Shown piece by piece: positions 34,324 through 44,230 of a stretch of DNA of 64,000 nt. A program made the translations under genes and the position numbers. The DNA is from Niveispirillum fermenti (GTDB taxonomy: Bacteria; Pseudomonadota; Alphaproteobacteria; Azospirillales; Azospirillaceae). A model generated the notes under the pieces. That model had not been told where the DNA came from and made no database searches. It saw nothing but the letters and a program-made list of their open reading frames with translations. How positions within the stretch are numbered: position 1 is the first letter of the stretch; every line of letters begins with the position of its first letter. The DNA lies in the NCBI RefSeq assembly GCF_048066175.1, contig NZ_JBLTXA010000005.1:248001-312000 (forward strand), in the 5' to 3' direction.

Positions 34324-36849
34324 GTGAGGATCTATCGGTCCGGTGCGATGGCCACGGCCGCCATCGCCCTGATGGCGGTGGTGCCGGCGGCCAGCGGGCA
34401 GGAAAACCCTTTCCTGCCCTGGCGCCCGCCGGAAATCGTCAATGATTTCGGTGGCACGGGCCTTATCCAGACCCCGATCGCCCGCGCGGCGGAGGACGGG
34501 CAGGCCTATGCCGGCTTCACCTATGTCTGGCCCTACTCGCGTTACTTCATCACGGTGCAGGGACTGCCCTGGCTGGAAGCGACGCTGCGTTACACCAGCG
34601 TTGCCAACCGCTTTTACGGGCCGATCGATTTCTCGGGCACCCAGTCCTACAAGGATCGCGGCATTGACGTGAAGGTGCGGCTGGTGAAGGGCGATGCCAA
34701 CTGGCCCAACATCGCCGTCGGCCTGCGCGACATCGCCGGCACGGGCCTGTTCGGGTCCGAATATGTCGTGGCCGACCAGAGCTTCGGCGATTTCGACATC
34801 TCCTTGGGCCTGGGCTGGGGCAACATGGGCACCCAGGGGCATTTCCGCAATCCGCTGAGCCTGTTCTCCAAGAAGTTCGACAGGCGGACGGACAGCTACA
34901 CGCCGGGCGGCGGTGCCCTGTCGACCGATTTCTTCCGCGGCCGCGATGTGGCGCTGTTCGGCGGTGTCAGTTGGCGCACACCCCTGGAGGGGCTGACGCT
35001 CAAGGTCGAGTACGATCCCAACGATTACCAGCACGAGCCGCTGGAAAACAATCTGGCCCAGGACATTCCGGTCAATATCGGCATCGATTACAAGCCCTGG
35101 GACTGGCTTCAGGTCGGTGCGGCACTGGAGCGGGGCAACCGCGCCATGCTGCGCTTCGCGACCACTACGAATTTCCATAAGGCCAAGGGGCCCGGCAAGC
35201 TGGACCCGCCGCCCCCGCCCCTGATGCCGACAGGGCCGCAAGGCGGGCAGGCGACCACCGCCACCCCCCTGCCGGACAGCATGAGCCCGGCCGCCGCGGC
35301 ACCCGTGGCGGGGGACGAGGCATCGGTGCGCACCGGCCTGGGCCGGCAGGCCGCCATGGACGGCATTTCGCTCCAGCATTTCGCCCGTATCGACGGAGAA
35401 ATCCGGATCACCGTGGCCGGCACTCCGATGCGCGACGGGGCCAGTGTCGCCTATGACCTGGCCCGCCGTGCCGTGGAACTGGCGCCCGACTTCCAGGGCA
35501 GGGTGCATGTGACCCGGGTGGAATACAATCTGCCCTGGATGGAAGCCAGCTTCGACGCCGGCGCCCTGCGCGAGGGGATGCCGCTGGCCGCGGCCCCGGA
35601 AGCGGAGATGGTGCCGGCGGTGCAGGGTGCGGCCCCGGACGAGGAGGTGCGCCAGGAACTGGCCAGCCAGTTGCGGACCCAGGGTTTCTTCCTGTTCGCC
35701 GCCGACTATACGCAGCCGCGCGTCACCCTGTTCCTGGTCAATGGCCGCTATCGGCAGGTGCCCAAGGCCATCGGCCGGGCGGCCCGCACCGCCGCCGCCG
35801 TGCTGCCGCCCGAGTACCAGCAGATCCGCGTCATCTTCGTCGACAATGGCATGGAAATGCTGTCGGCCACACTCTACCGGTCGGACCTGGAGCGCGCCCT
35901 GTCGCCCCACGGCGGATCGATCGAGGAAGCCTGGATGCGCACCGAGATCGACCGGCCGGACATGCGCATGGAGGAGGCAAGCCATCCGGAGGAGATGAGC
36001 TTCCCCTCCTTCGCCTGGAACCTGCGTCCGGCCCTGCGCCAGACGCTGGGCCGTCCGGAAGCCTTCGTGCTGTATCAGGCATGGGTGCGCCTGAACGGCA
36101 GCGTCGTCGTGACCCCCGGCCTCAATGTCGCCGGTGGTCTGGGCATCAACGTTTCCAATAATTTCAACCGGATGCGCATCCCCTCGGACAGCCAGCTTCC
36201 GCATGTGCGGTCCGATATCAAGAATTACCTGCAGGAGGGCACCACGGCGATGACCTACCTGCAGGCCGACTATACCCAGCGCCTGGCCACCGACACCTAT
36301 GGCCGCGTCTATGGCGGCTATCTGGAAGAGATGTTCGGTGGGGTCGGCAGCGAGGTGCTGTACAAGCCGTTCGGCCGGGAATGGGCCATCGGCATCGACG
36401 TCGCCTGGGCCAAGCAGCGCGATTATGACCAGTGGTTCAAGTTCCGCGACTATGATGTCGTGACCGGGCACATCACCGGCTATTATCATTACGAACCGAT
36501 GGGCGTGGATGCGCGCGTCAAGGTCGGCCGTTACCTGGCCGGCGACAAGGGCGCGACGTTCGAGCTGTCGCGCACCTTCGACAGCGGCATCACGGTCGGC
36601 GCCTTCGCCACCTTCACCGATGTGTCGGCGGAGCAGTTCGGAGAGGGCCGCTTCGACAAGGGCATCTATTTCATCTTCCCGCTCGACAATCTCTATGTGA
36701 AGTCGACACGCGGCAGCCTGGGCTGGCTGTGGCGGCCCCTGACCCGTGATGGCGGCCAGACGCTGAACAACCGCCGGCCGCTGATCGGTCAGGTGTCGAC
36801 AGCCGACGGCACGGCCTTGCGCCGCAACTGGAACCTGTTACTGGATTGA
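34324..36849 (+). CDS. YjbH-like outer-membrane beta-barrel protein
   Basis: 841 residues with a signal peptide (about 1-26; AIALMAVVPAASG). The N-terminal domain carries YjbH signatures: NDFGGTGLIQTPIARAAEDG, then SGTQSYKDRGIDVKVRLVKG, NIAVGLRDIAGTGLFGSEYV and TDFFRGRDVALFGGVSWRTP. A Pro-rich spacer (about 295-330) leads to a second domain and a beta-rich C-terminus (EEMFGGVGSEVLYKPFGREW). YjbH proteins are predicted barrels needed for secretion of a specific exopolysaccharide. GTG 34324 is used because GGGCGGA lies upstream; ATG 34348 is the alternative. It is transcribed with the SLBB gene. Confidence 0.88.
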   Translation: MRIYRSGAMATAAIALMAVVPAASGQENPFLPWRPPEIVNDFGGTGLIQTPIARAAEDGQAYAGFTYVWPYSRYFITVQGLPWLEATLRYTSVANRFYGPIDFSGTQSYKDRGIDVKVRLVKGDANWPNIAVGLRDIAGTGLFGSEYVVADQSFGDFDISLGLGWGNMGTQGHFRNPLSLFSKKFDRRTDSYTPGGGALSTDFFRGRDVALFGGVSWRTPLEGLTLKVEYDPNDYQHEPLENNLAQDIPVNIGIDYKPWDWLQVGAALERGNRAMLRFATTTNFHKAKGPGKLDPPPPPLMPTGPQGGQATTATPLPDSMSPAAAAPVAGDEASVRTGLGRQAAMDGISLQHFARIDGEIRITVAGTPMRDGASVAYDLARRAVELAPDFQGRVHVTRVEYNLPWMEASFDAGALREGMPLAAAPEAEMVPAVQGAAPDEEVRQELASQLRTQGFFLFAADYTQPRVTLFLVNGRYRQVPKAIGRAARTAAAVLPPEYQQIRVIFVDNGMEMLSATLYRSDLERALSPHGGSIEEAWMRTEIDRPDMRMEEASHPEEMSFPSFAWNLRPALRQTLGRPEAFVLYQAWVRLNGSVVVTPGLNVAGGLGINVSNNFNRMRIPSDSQLPHVRSDIKNYLQEGTTAMTYLQADYTQRLATDTYGRVYGGYLEEMFGGVGSEVLYKPFGREWAIGIDVAWAKQRDYDQWFKFRDYDVVTGHITGYYHYEPMGVDARVKVGRYLAGDKGATFELSRTFDSGITVGAFATFTDVSAEQFGEGRFDKGIYFIFPLDNLYVKSTRGSLGWLWRPLTRDGGQTLNNRRPLIGQVSTADGTALRRNWNLLLD

Positions 36850-36882
36850 GGACGGGACCGGCCCGGGACCGGCTTGATTTAG

Positions 36883-36932
36883 CCGGGGCGTGTGGATCAT
36901 GGTGGCCCGCCAGCCTGTTCCACACGCCCCGG
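36883..36932 (+). terminator. Long inverted repeat after yjbH-like gene
   Basis: Perfect 14-bp arms CCGGGGCGTGTGGA and TCCACACGCCCCGG separated by 22 bases, 34 bp after the yjbH-like stop. There is no T run. It is a terminator or a regulatory site for the following glycosyltransferase. Confidence 0.5.
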
Positions 36933-37026
36933 AAATGGTTGATATCACACCGGGTGCCCGGGCACGGATGTTGATCATCATATCGGTTCCGGATCCACAT
37001 CCGGGTTGAGCATTCGGTGTCTGAGC

Positions 37027-37968
37027 ATGATCGAAATTCTCCTGGCCACCTACAATGGTGCCCGCTACCTGCCGGAAATGATCAGGTCGCTGGACGGGCA
37101 GGATGCACCGTCCTTCAGGGTGCTGGTGCGCGATGATGGCTCCACCGACGGCACCCAGGCGATCCTGATGGCCTGGCGGGACCGCTGCCCTGACCGGGTC
37201 GCCATTCTGGAAACAGGCGCGCCGACAGGATCGGCATCCGGCAATTTCCGCCGCCTGATGGAAGCCGCGTCGGGCGAATACATCCTGTTTGCCGACCAGG
37301 ATGATTACTGGCACCCCGAAAAGATCAGCCGGACGGTGGCGGCGCTGCGCCAGGCCGGTGGTGACGGCAACCGGCCCGTGATGGCCTTCTGCGACCTGGT
37401 CGTGGTGGACGAGCAGCGCCGGCCCATCGCCGGCAGCTTCCGCCGCTTCCAGCAGCTTGATATCGGGCAGGGACTGACGCTGCCGCGGCTTCTGGTGCAG
37501 AATGTCGTGACCGGTTGCGCCATGGGGATCAATAACGCGGCCTTGCGGCTGGGCCGGCACGTGCCCGATGCGGCCCTGATGCATGATTGGTGGCTGGCGC
37601 TGATCTGTGCCGCCTGCGGAACCATCGTGCCCATGCCCGAGGCCCTGATCGATTACCGCCAGCACGGCGCCAACGTCGTGGGGGCCCAGGCCTACTCCAC
37701 CAGGCGGACATTGCGAAGCTGGCTGACCGTCTGGCTCCGGTCGGAACGGCGCCATCGCTTCCAGCGCAACTATGCCCGCCTGATGGAGCAGGCTGCCGCC
37801 CTGGCTGAGAAACTCGGCTCCGCCTGCCCCCCGCAGGCGGCCCGCCAGATTGCCGGATTCCGCAGCCTCCCCATGGTCGATCCCGTGACCCGGCGGTTCC
37901 GCGCCCTGCGTGGCGGCTATCACCCATCAGGGGTATTGCGGGTTATGAGCTGGCTTGTAAGGATCTGA
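37027..37968 (+). CDS. GT2-family glycosyltransferase
   Basis: 313-residue GT-A fold glycosyltransferase. Signatures: EILLATYNGARYLPEMIRSL (2-21), VRDDGSTDGTQ, and the metal-binding FADQDDYW. The body (CDLVVVDEQRRPI, NVVTGCAMGINNAAL, HDWWLALICAACG, LIDYRQHGANVVG) matches rhamnosyl/glycosyltransferases of the WsaF/RfbN-like group that finish O-antigen or exopolysaccharide repeats. ATG 37027 is preferred over 37006 because it begins at the conserved first strand. Donor and acceptor cannot be told. Its position after the SLBB and YjbH-like genes suggests the same polysaccharide pathway. Confidence 0.85.
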   Translation: MIEILLATYNGARYLPEMIRSLDGQDAPSFRVLVRDDGSTDGTQAILMAWRDRCPDRVAILETGAPTGSASGNFRRLMEAASGEYILFADQDDYWHPEKISRTVAALRQAGGDGNRPVMAFCDLVVVDEQRRPIAGSFRRFQQLDIGQGLTLPRLLVQNVVTGCAMGINNAALRLGRHVPDAALMHDWWLALICAACGTIVPMPEALIDYRQHGANVVGAQAYSTRRTLRSWLTVWLRSERRHRFQRNYARLMEQAAALAEKLGSACPPQAARQIAGFRSLPMVDPVTRRFRALRGGYHPSGVLRVMSWLVRI

Positions 37969-38520
37969 GAGGGCGCGTGTCCGGGCCGGGAGAATCAATC
38001 GCATGTGTGCCCGGCGCGGTGCGTCCCGTCCCCTGAAGGCTTCCGCCGGTTGCATCGGCATTGGCCGCAGGCCGCTTTTGCCGCCTGGTGTTGCATTTCA
38101 GCCAAGATTTTAGTCGCTTCAAAAAAAATCTTCGATATCAGTCGCTTGCGGGAATTTCTTAATCAAGGGCCGCTGATCAGCGAACCCATGTTAAAGAGTT
38201 GGTGAACATTTTGCGTGCCCCTTTGGATTTCCTTCGCATTTGCTGCTTGCATCACGCGGATAGCTCGCATAAAGAACCTAACGACGCATAACTTCGTGGG
38301 GGAGCGTTCTAGGGGCATGGTGTGGCCGAGCAAAATGTCTTCTGTCAGCTTTTTGCCTGTGCGCGCCGCCCAGATTTCGGCGGATGCCAACGTTTTATCC
38401 TATCCTTTGCGGACGGTGATTCGTCTGCAAATAGGCTCTTTGGCTCGCCGCATACCATTTTCCCAGAACACGCCTCTCTCAAGGTTAAGCGCGACCAAGC
38501 CTACTCACGGAGATTCATAG
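37969..38520. promoter_or_regulatory. Long low-GC leader upstream of the S-layer-like gene
   Basis: 552 bp without a supported gene. From about 38090 the GC content drops well below the window average, with runs such as eight A at 38126. A perfect 12-bp palindrome, CGCTGATCAGCG, lies at 38171-38182. The ribosome site for the next gene is ACGGAG, nine bases before ATG 38521. The length suggests a regulated promoter and a long 5' untranslated region. Short ORFs in it (for example 38215-38520) have no ribosome site. Confidence 0.55.
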
Positions 38521-41500
38521 ATGGCTGGACCCTCCATTTTCGTGTATAACGAAGCCTACTATCTGGCGCAGAACCCGGATGTCGCCGCTGCCGTTCAGGC
38601 TGGCGTGATCGAGAACGGTCTGCAGCACTGGCAGGCTTTCGGCGCGGCCGAAGGGCGGAAGGCTTCCGCTTTCTTCGATTGGGAAGTTTATCGCGACAAC
38701 AACCAGGATCTGGTTGAGGCCGGTCTGACGACCGAAGCGGCCCTGACGCAGCACTTCAACCTGTACGGTCACAACGAACCCCGCGTGTTCCTGAGCTCGG
38801 CCGTCTTCGACGCCACCATCTATGCCGCTCAGAACCCGGATCTGGCCGTTGCCGGCGTGACCGGCGCCTATGCGCTGGAGCGTCACTTCGTGACGAACGG
38901 CGTGGGCGAGGGCCGCGTCGCGGTGGCCGGCCTGGACGGCGCCGCCTATATCGATTCCTTTGCCGATCTGAAGGCCCTGCTGGATGCCGGCGGGAACATT
39001 GCCGGCTTCACCGCCGCCCAGAAGGCCCAGGCCGGTATCTGGCACTATTACAATTACGGCATCTCCGAAGGCCGCCCGCTGCCGACGCCGGCGCCGGTCG
39101 TGACCATCACGCCGGCCAGCACCACCGTGCAGGAAGGCGCCGACCTGGTCTTCACCGTGAAGCTGTCCGTGCCGCTGACGACCGACACGGTGTTCACCTA
39201 CAACATCACGGGCGATACCCGTGATGGCGCGCTGAACGCCGCCAGCCCGAACGACTTCACCTCCGTGACGGGCACCGTCACCATCCCGGCCGGCTCGACC
39301 AGCTATTCCTTCACGGTCACCCCGGTTGCCGACGGCATCGCGGAAGGCCTGGAAGGCTTCAAGGTCACGCTGTTCAACCAGAACCTCGTCGTGGTCAAGA
39401 CCAGCGACGTGGTCGGCATCATCGACGCCCCGGCGCCGGTCGTTCCGCAGACCTTCACGCTGACCGCCGGCACCGACAATTTCGTCGGCGGCACCGCCAA
39501 CGACACGTTCGTCGGCACGATCCGCACCGATGATCCGACGCTGTCCACGCTGAACGCGGGTGACACGCTGAATGGCGGTTCGGGCATCGATACGCTGACC
39601 GTCAACGTCGCCGGCAGTGGCACTGGCAGCCCGGCCATCTCGCCGACCCTGATCGGTGTCGAGCGCGTGCTGGTCTCCAACTCCGCCTCGTCGGGCACCG
39701 CCTCCATCGACCTGTCGCTGGCCGACAGCGCGCTGACCACCGTCGGCACGACCGCCTCGCTGAGCTCGGGCGTGAAGACGGAGTTCGTCGGTCTGAACAA
39801 GATCGTCGACGTGGTGGCCCGCGGCGCCGGTGACCTGACCGTGAACTTCGCCGCTGGCGTCGTTGCTGGTTCGGGCGATGCGCTGAACCTGTCGCTGAGC
39901 GGCGTGGGTTCCTCCGGTTCCGGCATCATCTTCGATACCAACGGTATCGAAACGCTGAACATCTCGTCCTCCGGCGCTGCGAACAGCCTGAAGTTCGGTA
40001 CCGGCATCACCGGCACGGGCGGCACGCAGACCATCAATGCGTCGGGCGCTCAGGCCCTGACCCTGGACGGGATCGGCGGTGTCACGACCGTCAATGGCGC
40101 TGGTCTGACCGCGGCTCTGACTGTCAGCGGCATCGGCAGCGGCGGCGTCAGCATCACGGGTGGCGCTGGCAATGACGTGTTCGATTTCGGCAACACCTTC
40201 AACGCGGCGACCGGCACGGGCAATGACATCATTGCCGGTGGCGAAGGCACCGACACGCTGAAGATCACCAGCTCGGCTACCAACATCGCCGACGCTGCTT
40301 TCGCCAACGTGACCTCGATCGAAGTGCTGAACGTCGCCAGCGGCGGCACCGGCACCCTGACGCTGGGCGCCAACGCCGCCGCCGCGGGTATCACCACGCT
40401 GACCGAATCCGGCACCGGCGCGCTGAGCCTGACGGTTGCCAGCGGCTATACCGGCACCCTGACGGTCAACCTGAGCGGTTCCGGCGACTCGGTCTCGGTC
40501 GCTTCCGGCTCGACCGCCAATGTGGTGGTGAATGCCAGCGTCGCCAGTGTTTCCGGCCTGACCTTCGCCGGCTCCACCGGCACCGGCTCCACCGACACGC
40601 TGTCGGTCACCGGCACGGGCTCGGTCACGATCGGCACGGGCGTGACGGACATCGACGTGCTGAAGCTGACCAGCACGGGCGCGCTGTCGGTCACGACCAG
40701 CAACGCCAATGTCGGTTCCGGCCGCATCCTGTCGGTCGATGCCTCGGCGGTCTCCGGTTCCACCGGCACCGGCGCCAATGGCCTGACCTTTGACGGCACT
40801 GCCGAGAATGATGGCCGTTTCTCCATCACCGGTAGCGCCGTCAATGACAGCATCACGCTGAGCAGCGGTGCGCACACCGTTGTGGCCGGCGCCGGCAATG
40901 ACACGATCGACGCCACGGCTGGCGGCAATGTCAGCCTGGATGGTGGTGCGGGCAACGACACCTTCGTCGTCGATCTGACCACGCTGGGCACCGGCGCCAC
41001 CATCAATGGCGGCGAAGGCTCCGATACGCTGTACGTCCAGGGCACCGGCACGGTCACCTCGGCCAACCTGGCCAATGTGTCCAATGTCGAGCGTCTGGTG
41101 TTCGATGGCAACGCCACGCTGAACACGGCGATCCAGTTCTCCACCTTCGATCTGAGCGGCTCGACCGGCGCCAACACGCTGACCCTGGCCTCCGGCTACA
41201 CCGGCGCCACCACGGTCACGCTGGGTTCCGGTGACATTGTCGACAATACCGGCGCGCGCGTCGACCTGACGGTCAATGTCACGGCGGCCGATTATGTCGC
41301 CACCAAGGGCGACGTGATCCGCGGCGGCAGCGGTTCGCACACCGTTACCCTGAACCTGGAAGCCAGTGTCGAAGGCACCGGCAGCCAGGTGGTCCTGGGG
41401 ACCGGCGCCTATGTCGACGTGCTGAACATCGTCGATGGCGGTGACGTGGCCTCCGGCACCGGCGCCAATGCCGGCAAGGATGTCTCGGTCCAGCTGGCTT

Positions 41501-44103
41501 CGGGCTACAGCAACAACATCATCGTGAACGCCTCGGCGCTGGACGCCGGTACGTTCAGCACCGGTGGCTCGCCGAACGCCGACTTCGAGAACCTGCTGTT
41601 TGACGGTTCCCAGGCTCTCGGCACCATCGTCGCCACGGGCGGCGCCGGTAACGACACCATCTCCGGTGGCATGGGCAAGAACACCCTGCTGGGCGGTGAC
41701 GGCGCCGACTACCTGTATGCCGGCAACGGCGGCACGGGCAGCTTCGACAGCATCAATGGCGGCAATGGCGACGACATCATCGTCTTCACGTCCGGCAATT
41801 TTGACGGTAACGACACCGTTGATGGCGGTGCGGGCAACGACATGCTGGTCGTGGCGCCGGGTACCGGCGGCATCCAGGATCTGGCTTTCCTGAATGTCAG
41901 CAATATCGAGACGCTGGGCCTGAGCGGTGGCGGCACCGGTACGGTCGTTCTGGATACCCGTGCGCAGGCTGCCGGCCTGACCGGCATCAAGCTTGCGGCG
42001 ACCGGAAACTTCGTGGTCAACGCTGCCGGCTTCACGAACGGCCTGACCTTCGACGCCACCTTGAGCACCGGTGACGTCAGCCTGACCGGTGGCGCTGGCA
42101 ACGACACGTTCGTCTTCGCCGGCTCCGGCCTGAATAACAGCGACCTGATCGTTGGCGGCTCCGGCACCAACAATCTCGTCCTGTCGAACAGCGGTGGCGG
42201 GGTCTCGGCCCAGATCGGCACCAACATCTCCGGCATCAGCGAGATCGTGGTCCGTGACGACGCGACCGGCACCGGTAGCACCGCCGGCGCCACCATCACG
42301 CTGAGCGGCTACACTGGTTCGGCGCTGAAGATCGATGCTTCGGCCCTGAACGCCACCGGCGAGACGCTGACCTTCACCAACAACACCAGCGTGGTCGTCA
42401 CGGTGGTCGGTGGTTCGGGCAACGACATCATCACTGGTGGTTCGGGCAACGACGTCCTGTCGGGCGGCGCTGGCAATGACAGCATCATCGGCGGTGCGGG
42501 CAATGACCTGATCGTCGGTGGTGCCGGCAATGACACGCTGAGCGGCGGCGTCGGTGTCGACACCCTGACGGGTGGCGATGGCAACGATGTGTTCGTGTTC
42601 ACCCCCGGTGATAACACCAGCACGGGTGCCGACGTCATCACCGACTTCGGTTCGGGTGACGTGATCGTCCTGAAGCACACGGTTGGCGCCAATGCGTCGA
42701 TCGATGCGAACTACAAGGGCGCTGCCAACACCTACGCCGACGCCCTGTCGCTGCTGCAAGGCTCGACGGGCACCAACGCCGGCCAGTACGTCTACATCAA
42801 CAGCCTGAACCAGCTGGTGATCGACGTGGACGGCAATGGCCTGATCCAGGCGAACGACCTGTACATCACCCTGCAGGGCACGAGCGGCTTCACCAGCGGT
42901 TCGGTGGCACTGGACCTGACCGTGACGGGCGCCGGCTCGACCATCTCCGGTGGTGCGGCGGATGACACCATCACCCTGTCGGGTGCCAGCTCGGCGACCA
43001 TCGTCGGTGGCGCTGGCAATGACACGCTGAAGGTTGCCGGTTCGGGCAATACCGGCAGCTTCACGGGCGGTGCGGGTACCGGCGATGCCGTGATCTTCCT
43101 GAGCGGGGCCACCAGCGGCGCCGTGACGGTGACCACGGTGGAGACCGTTACCCTGGCGTCCGGTGCGGGCGCTGGCAATAACGTCACCTTCGGTGCCACC
43201 GGCAGCAGCCTGACCGTGTCCAACCTGAACGGTACGGGCACCTTGCTGACCGTCAATGGCTCCACCGGTGCGGACAGCCTGACGATCGCCTCGGGCAGCA
43301 GCGGCGCTGTCGGCGTCATCAACACCGGCGGTACCATCACGGTGACCGGTTCGGATGGTAACGACTACGTTGCCTTCCGCGGCACGGGTGGCACCATCAA
43401 CCTGGGCAGCGGTGACGATACGCTGCTCCTGACGGGCGCCAGCTCCGTCACGATCTCCGGTGTCGAGCACGTTTCCGGCGCCACGGGCACCGGTGACATC
43501 TTCACCGTGACCCTGGGCAACACCGGCAGCGATGTTGTCCTGCTGGGCGGTGCGACCGGGTCGGGCGCCACGGTGTCCTTCAGCGGCTTCAACAGCGGTG
43601 ACACCATCGACCTGGGTGCTTCCGGTGGCAGCGACACTGTGGTGTTCGGCACGGGTTCCACGGGTTCCGGCCCGGCGATCTCGAACTTCGACGCCGGTGC
43701 CAGCGGCGACGTGCTTGACTTCTCCGCGCTGAACGATGCCGGTTCCATCAACAACATCGGCGCGGCCTACAACCTGTCCGGTACGGGCGCCGACCTGTCG
43801 GTCGGTACCGGTGACGGTGTCGTGCTGGTGTATGGCAACGGCGGCGTGCTTTCCGAGGCCGATTTCACGGGGGTGGCGGGTGCAAACTCCGCGCTGGTTG
43901 TGGATGCGGCCAACAAGTTCATCGTGCTGTCCGCGGCTGACACCACCTCCACGTCGCTCAACGTCTACCTCGTTGATACGTCGCTGGCTGGTGGCGGTGC
44001 GACGGTCGATGCGGGTGATGTCCAACTCATCGGGACTATCAACCTGCTGACCGGTGACAACATCAACAGCTTCGTCGCAGGCAACTTCGGCGGCATCGTC
44101 TAA
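38521..44103 (+). CDS. RTX/Calx-beta S-layer or adhesin-like protein secreted by type I
   Basis: 1860 residues with no N-terminal signal peptide. Residues 1-190 hold about four copies of an aromatic repeat (YLAQNPDV...HWQAFGAAEGR; YAAQNPDL...HFVTNGVGEGR). A Calx-beta domain follows (about 196-305; VQEGADLVFTVKL). The long Gly/Ser/Thr/Asn-rich beta-helix-like region contains scattered GGxGND units, and a dense block of calcium-binding nonapeptides (about 1298-1365; GGSGNDVLSGGAGNDSIIGG). The C-terminus is hydrophobic-acidic, as in ABC-exported proteins. Composition has almost no Cys and very few Lys or Arg, as in Caulobacter RsaA. It has its own terminator, and the secretion genes at 50533-53697 are probably dedicated to it. 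Whether it is a true S-layer or an adhesin is open. Confidence 0.85.
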   Translation: MAGPSIFVYNEAYYLAQNPDVAAAVQAGVIENGLQHWQAFGAAEGRKASAFFDWEVYRDNNQDLVEAGLTTEAALTQHFNLYGHNEPRVFLSSAVFDATIYAAQNPDLAVAGVTGAYALERHFVTNGVGEGRVAVAGLDGAAYIDSFADLKALLDAGGNIAGFTAAQKAQAGIWHYYNYGISEGRPLPTPAPVVTITPASTTVQEGADLVFTVKLSVPLTTDTVFTYNITGDTRDGALNAASPNDFTSVTGTVTIPAGSTSYSFTVTPVADGIAEGLEGFKVTLFNQNLVVVKTSDVVGIIDAPAPVVPQTFTLTAGTDNFVGGTANDTFVGTIRTDDPTLSTLNAGDTLNGGSGIDTLTVNVAGSGTGSPAISPTLIGVERVLVSNSASSGTASIDLSLADSALTTVGTTASLSSGVKTEFVGLNKIVDVVARGAGDLTVNFAAGVVAGSGDALNLSLSGVGSSGSGIIFDTNGIETLNISSSGAANSLKFGTGITGTGGTQTINASGAQALTLDGIGGVTTVNGAGLTAALTVSGIGSGGVSITGGAGNDVFDFGNTFNAATGTGNDIIAGGEGTDTLKITSSATNIADAAFANVTSIEVLNVASGGTGTLTLGANAAAAGITTLTESGTGALSLTVASGYTGTLTVNLSGSGDSVSVASGSTANVVVNASVASVSGLTFAGSTGTGSTDTLSVTGTGSVTIGTGVTDIDVLKLTSTGALSVTTSNANVGSGRILSVDASAVSGSTGTGANGLTFDGTAENDGRFSITGSAVNDSITLSSGAHTVVAGAGNDTIDATAGGNVSLDGGAGNDTFVVDLTTLGTGATINGGEGSDTLYVQGTGTVTSANLANVSNVERLVFDGNATLNTAIQFSTFDLSGSTGANTLTLASGYTGATTVTLGSGDIVDNTGARVDLTVNVTAADYVATKGDVIRGGSGSHTVTLNLEASVEGTGSQVVLGTGAYVDVLNIVDGGDVASGTGANAGKDVSVQLASGYSNNIIVNASALDAGTFSTGGSPNADFENLLFDGSQALGTIVATGGAGNDTISGGMGKNTLLGGDGADYLYAGNGGTGSFDSINGGNGDDIIVFTSGNFDGNDTVDGGAGNDMLVVAPGTGGIQDLAFLNVSNIETLGLSGGGTGTVVLDTRAQAAGLTGIKLAATGNFVVNAAGFTNGLTFDATLSTGDVSLTGGAGNDTFVFAGSGLNNSDLIVGGSGTNNLVLSNSGGGVSAQIGTNISGISEIVVRDDATGTGSTAGATITLSGYTGSALKIDASALNATGETLTFTNNTSVVVTVVGGSGNDIITGGSGNDVLSGGAGNDSIIGGAGNDLIVGGAGNDTLSGGVGVDTLTGGDGNDVFVFTPGDNTSTGADVITDFGSGDVIVLKHTVGANASIDANYKGAANTYADALSLLQGSTGTNAGQYVYINSLNQLVIDVDGNGLIQANDLYITLQGTSGFTSGSVALDLTVTGAGSTISGGAADDTITLSGASSATIVGGAGNDTLKVAGSGNTGSFTGGAGTGDAVIFLSGATSGAVTVTTVETVTLASGAGAGNNVTFGATGSSLTVSNLNGTGTLLTVNGSTGADSLTIASGSSGAVGVINTGGTITVTGSDGNDYVAFRGTGGTINLGSGDDTLLLTGASSVTISGVEHVSGATGTGDIFTVTLGNTGSDVVLLGGATGSGATVSFSGFNSGDTIDLGASGGSDTVVFGTGSTGSGPAISNFDAGASGDVLDFSALNDAGSINNIGAAYNLSGTGADLSVGTGDGVVLVYGNGGVLSEADFTGVAGANSALVVDAANKFIVLSAADTTSTSLNVYLVDTSLAGGGATVDAGDVQLIGTINLLTGDNINSFVAGNFGGIV

Positions 44104-44143
44104 GTCGTCGGTTTGTTCACGAAGACTGAGTGACGTTTCTACC

Positions 44144-44177
44144 TCCGCCGCCCCTTACCGGGGCGGCGGATTTTTTT
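44144..44177 (+). terminator. Rho-independent terminator after S-layer-like gene
   Basis: Arms TCCGCCGCCCC and GGGGCGGCGGA (11 bp, perfect), TTACC loop, then seven T. This is the clearest terminator in the window. It isolates the large gene from the glycosyltransferase genes, or lets only some transcripts read through. Confidence 0.92.
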
Positions 44178-44230
44178 CGAGATGATGACGGCGGGTGCCG
44201 GTGGCGGCCGCCGACCAAGAGGTTTTCCGC

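Noticed and set aside
38215..38520. Small ORF of about 100 codons before the RTX gene
   Set aside because: No ribosome site, atypical composition, and it ends at the RTX start; more likely part of the leader.
42410..42610. DNA-level tandem repeats in the RTX gene as a mobile or CRISPR-like element
   Set aside because: They are the codons of the GGxGxD nonapeptide block.
38515..44025. A 1836-codon open frame antisense to the RTX gene
   Set aside because: It is a shadow of the strongly biased codon use of the sense gene. The sense strand has a good ribosome site, RTX motifs and its own terminator.
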